Shown here one piece after another: positions 7,124 to 8,010 of a DNA stretch of 8,010 nucleotides (the stretch's first letter is position 1; each line of letters begins with the position of its first letter). This DNA is from Patescibacteria group bacterium (lineage in GTDB: Bacteria; Patescibacteriota; Microgenomatia; Levybacterales; UBA12049): NCBI GenBank assembly GCA_023485715.1, contig JAMCZG010000065.1, positions 1 through 8,010 on the forward strand, written 5' to 3'. A program made the translations under genes and the position numbers. The notes under the pieces are model-generated. The model was not told the DNA's origin, ran no database searches, and worked only from the letters and a program-made list of their open reading frames with translations.

Positions 7124-7154
7124 TTGGACTTTAAGGTTGCCATTTTAGTATAAT
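7124..7154 (+). promoter_or_regulatory. Promoter for the RNA methyltransferase gene
   Basis: A perfect TATAAT (7149-7154) ends 6 bases before the ATG, so the predicted RNA start is base 7161, the A of the ATG. The -35 is weak: TTGGAC at 7124-7129 with 19-base spacing. The 61-base gap after the DUF5667-like gene shows no terminator hairpin, so read-through is also possible. Confidence 0.55.
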
Positions 7155-7160
7155 CAACGG

Positions 7161-7712
7161 ATGAAATTGAAAGCGAGCGAACTCAGGACAACTTTGCCGA
7201 AAATCGAAGATATTAAGAAAATTAAAAAAAACGAGATTTATATTATTTTAGATAACGTTTTAGACACTTATAATGTCGGCGCGATTTTTAGATTGGCAGA
7301 TGCGGTCGCTGCAAAAAAGGTAATACTCTGCGGACAGACGGAGACACCGCCGAATACGATATCAAGAACTTCTTCGATCAACACGACGGAATGGGTTCAA
7401 TGGGAATACGTTGCAGATGTGAAATCTGCAATCTCAAATCTCAAAAATCAAGTTTCAAATCTTAAAATTATTGCGGTTGAGCAAAATTCAAAGAGCATTC
7501 CCTATGATAAAGCGGACTATAATTTTCCGATTGCTTTAGTCGTCGGAAACGAAACGACAGGAGTTTCGAAAGAAGTTCTTGATATCGTAGACCAAATAGT
7601 GGAACTTCCGATGTGGGGAGTGAATGTTTCGCTGAATGTTATGGTTTCACTCGGAATTGTTTTGTATGAAGTAATGAAAAAAACCTTGACAAATCCACAA
7701 ATTAAACTATAA
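7161..7712 (+). CDS. SpoU/TrmH-family RNA 2'-O-methyltransferase
   Basis: SPOUT-fold enzymes of this family transfer a methyl group from S-adenosylmethionine to a ribose 2'-OH in tRNA or rRNA, working as dimers with a trefoil knot. All three SpoU motifs are visible in the 183 residues: motif 1 NVLDTYNVGAIFRLADA with Asn38 and the likely catalytic Arg44, motif 2 VVGNETTGVS (129-134, Thr where Gly is common), and motif 3 ELPMWGVNVSLNVMVSLGIVLYE around Ser157-Leu158-Asn159. There is no N-terminal substrate-binding domain, so it is a minimal enzyme and the target cannot be read from the sequence; tRNA and rRNA are both possible. The segment AISNLKNQVSNLK (90-102) looks like a repeat-derived insertion. 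The gene lies just before the rRNA operon, whose promoter overlaps its stop codon, but this does not prove that rRNA is the substrate. Confidence 0.95.
   Translation: MKLKASELRTTLPKIEDIKKIKKNEIYIILDNVLDTYNVGAIFRLADAVAAKKVILCGQTETPPNTISRTSSINTTEWVQWEYVADVKSAISNLKNQVSNLKIIAVEQNSKSIPYDKADYNFPIALVVGNETTGVSKEVLDIVDQIVELPMWGVNVSLNVMVSLGIVLYEVMKKTLTNPQIKL
7411..7467 (+). repeat. Hairpin plus low-complexity repeat inside the methyltransferase gene
   Basis: A perfect 8-base inverted repeat, TTGCAGAT at 7411-7418 and ATCTGCAA at 7424-7431, is followed by tandem TCTCAAA (7432-7438, 7439-7445) and looser copies to 7467. It encodes VKSAISNLKNQVSNLK, in a region between conserved motifs 1 and 2. The frame is kept. 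Confidence 0.6.
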
Positions 7713-7713
7713 T
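7686..7713 (+). promoter_or_regulatory. Strong promoter upstream of the rRNA operon
   Basis: TTGACA (7686-7691), a 16-base spacer and TATAAT (7708-7713) form the best consensus promoter in the window. The -10 overlaps the methyltransferase stop codon TAA (7710-7712). RNA would start near 7720, about 165 bases before the 16S gene. An intrinsic terminator lies in between. Confidence 0.85.
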
Positions 7714-7719
7714 GTATCT

Positions 7720-7784
7720 TGGTATGTGAGTTTTTCTTGCCAAGGTTTTTGGGAATACATAACCCGCCTTCGGCGGGATTTTTT
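7720..7784 (+). ncRNA. Possible short leader RNA ending at a terminator
   Basis: RNA from the strong promoter would meet a terminator after about 65 bases. The stretch can fold: GGTATGT (7721-7727) pairs with ACATAACC (7757-7764, one bulged A), enclosing CCAA (7740-7743) against TTGG (7749-7752). The outer stem would take the first two bases of the terminator stem. No known RNA family is recognised, and it may simply be the rRNA leader. Confidence 0.3.
7763..7784 (+). terminator. Intrinsic terminator before the 16S gene
   Basis: CCCGCC (7763-7768), loop TTC and GGCGGG (7772-7777) form a perfect 6-bp GC stem followed by A and six T (7779-7784). It is well placed to end the methyltransferase transcript, but it also lies downstream of the strong rRNA-type promoter. 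Confidence 0.85.
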
Positions 7785-7805
7785 ATTCAAAATCGGCAAG
7801 AAACA

Positions 7806-7818
7806 AGCACTTTGAAAA
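7806..7818 (+). promoter_or_regulatory. boxA-like antitermination element
   Basis: AGCACTTTGAAAA resembles the rrn boxA of Firmicutes (CTCTTTGAAAAC type), where NusB-S10 binds nascent rRNA. It lies about 66 bases before the 16S gene, the expected region. It comes after the terminator, so it could not protect against that site. Confidence 0.45.
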
Positions 7819-7867
7819 GTTGTTTGACAGCAACTTTCTAATTATCAAACCTGGTAATCAGAAAGTG
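7808..7867 (+). other. Alternative hairpins in the 16S leader
   Basis: CAACTTT (7831-7837) can pair backwards with AAAGTTG (7816-7822; 7 bp, loop about TTGACA). Alternatively, the segment 7833-7847 can pair forwards with 7852-7866 in a 15-position stem with one A-C mismatch and one G-T pair, around loop AACC. The two folds exclude each other. A third arrangement closes CACTTT (7808-7813) on AAAGTG (7862-7867) as a three-way junction. Confidence 0.65.
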
Positions 7868-7883
7868 GTAGGAACGTTTAATT

Positions 7884-8010
7884 TTTTTTGAGAATTTGAT
7901 CCTGGTTCAGGATGAACGCTGGCGGCGTGCCTTAAGCATGCAAGTCAAGGGGGTCGCAAGATAACCGGCAGACGGGTGAGTAACGCGTAGGAATCTACCC
8001 CTGGGTGGAC
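7884..8010 (+). rRNA. rrs: 16S ribosomal RNA, 5' end (runs off window)
   Basis: The conserved 5' domain is plain: GAATTTGATCCTGG, AACGCTGGCGGCGTGCC, GCATGCAAGTC and GACGGGTGAGTAACGCGTAG. By alignment with E. coli position 12 at base 7895, position 1 falls near 7884; the exact mature end is uncertain because the stretch before it is a run of T. Helix 1 shows a paired change against E. coli: G11-C23 is A-U here (bases 7894 and 7906). Helix 6 (variable region V1) is cut to a small stem with a GCAA tetraloop (7953-7962). These traits fit a Candidate Phyla Radiation bacterium. Only about 127 bases are present, so the anti-Shine-Dalgarno end cannot be seen. Confidence 0.97.

Noticed and set aside
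7824..7829. TTGACA at 7824-7829 as the -35 of a second rRNA promoter
   Set aside because: No acceptable -10 lies 16-19 bases downstream (AAACCT region), and the hexamer is the loop of a hairpin.
1..8010. Recoded UGA stop codon, as in some Candidate Phyla Radiation lineages
   Set aside because: All complete genes read through with standard code, end in TAA or TAG, and need no in-frame TGA.

Overview
This is an AT-rich window from what looks like a Candidate Phyla Radiation (Patescibacteria) genome, most likely a Microgenomates-type lineage. The clues are the 16S rRNA 5' end, with a shortened helix 6 and a changed 27F primer site, and several families typical of that group: a DUF5667-like coiled-coil protein, a DUF457-like small membrane protein, and single-pass proteins with Pro/Thr linkers and cysteine-rich tails. 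Shine-Dalgarno signals are scarce. The lineage is an inference from one partial 16S and general family knowledge. Standard genetic code fits: all genes end in TAA or TAG.

Layout. The + strand opens with dprA, cut at its 5' end (2-991), followed by topA (1077-3122). A minus-strand block converges on topA: a DUF457-like membrane protein (5948-5505), a 521-residue membrane-anchored protein with a duplicated domain (5467-3902), and, 1 base later, a shorter relative (3900-3106) whose last codons overlap the end of topA by 17 bp. From a shared divergent promoter region (5949-6127) a secreted DUF5667-like coiled-coil protein is read on the + strand (about 6128-7099). It is followed by a SpoU/TrmH-family RNA 2'-O-methyltransferase (7161-7712) and the start of the 16S rRNA gene (about 7884, running off the window).

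How it fits together. Most genes are housekeeping: single-stranded DNA handling (DprA), supercoil relaxation (TopA), RNA methylation and the rRNA operon. The minus-strand pair and the DUF5667-like protein are cell-envelope proteins of unknown role. No mobile element, CRISPR array, tRNA or defence system is visible.

The most interesting signals are non-coding. Several promoters place the predicted transcription start at, or within 1 base of, the start codon, which suggests leaderless mRNAs. The rRNA leader is also unusual: a near-perfect promoter overlaps the methyltransferase stop codon, an intrinsic terminator lies between it and the 16S gene, and a boxA-like element leads into mutually exclusive hairpins just before the 16S 5' end.
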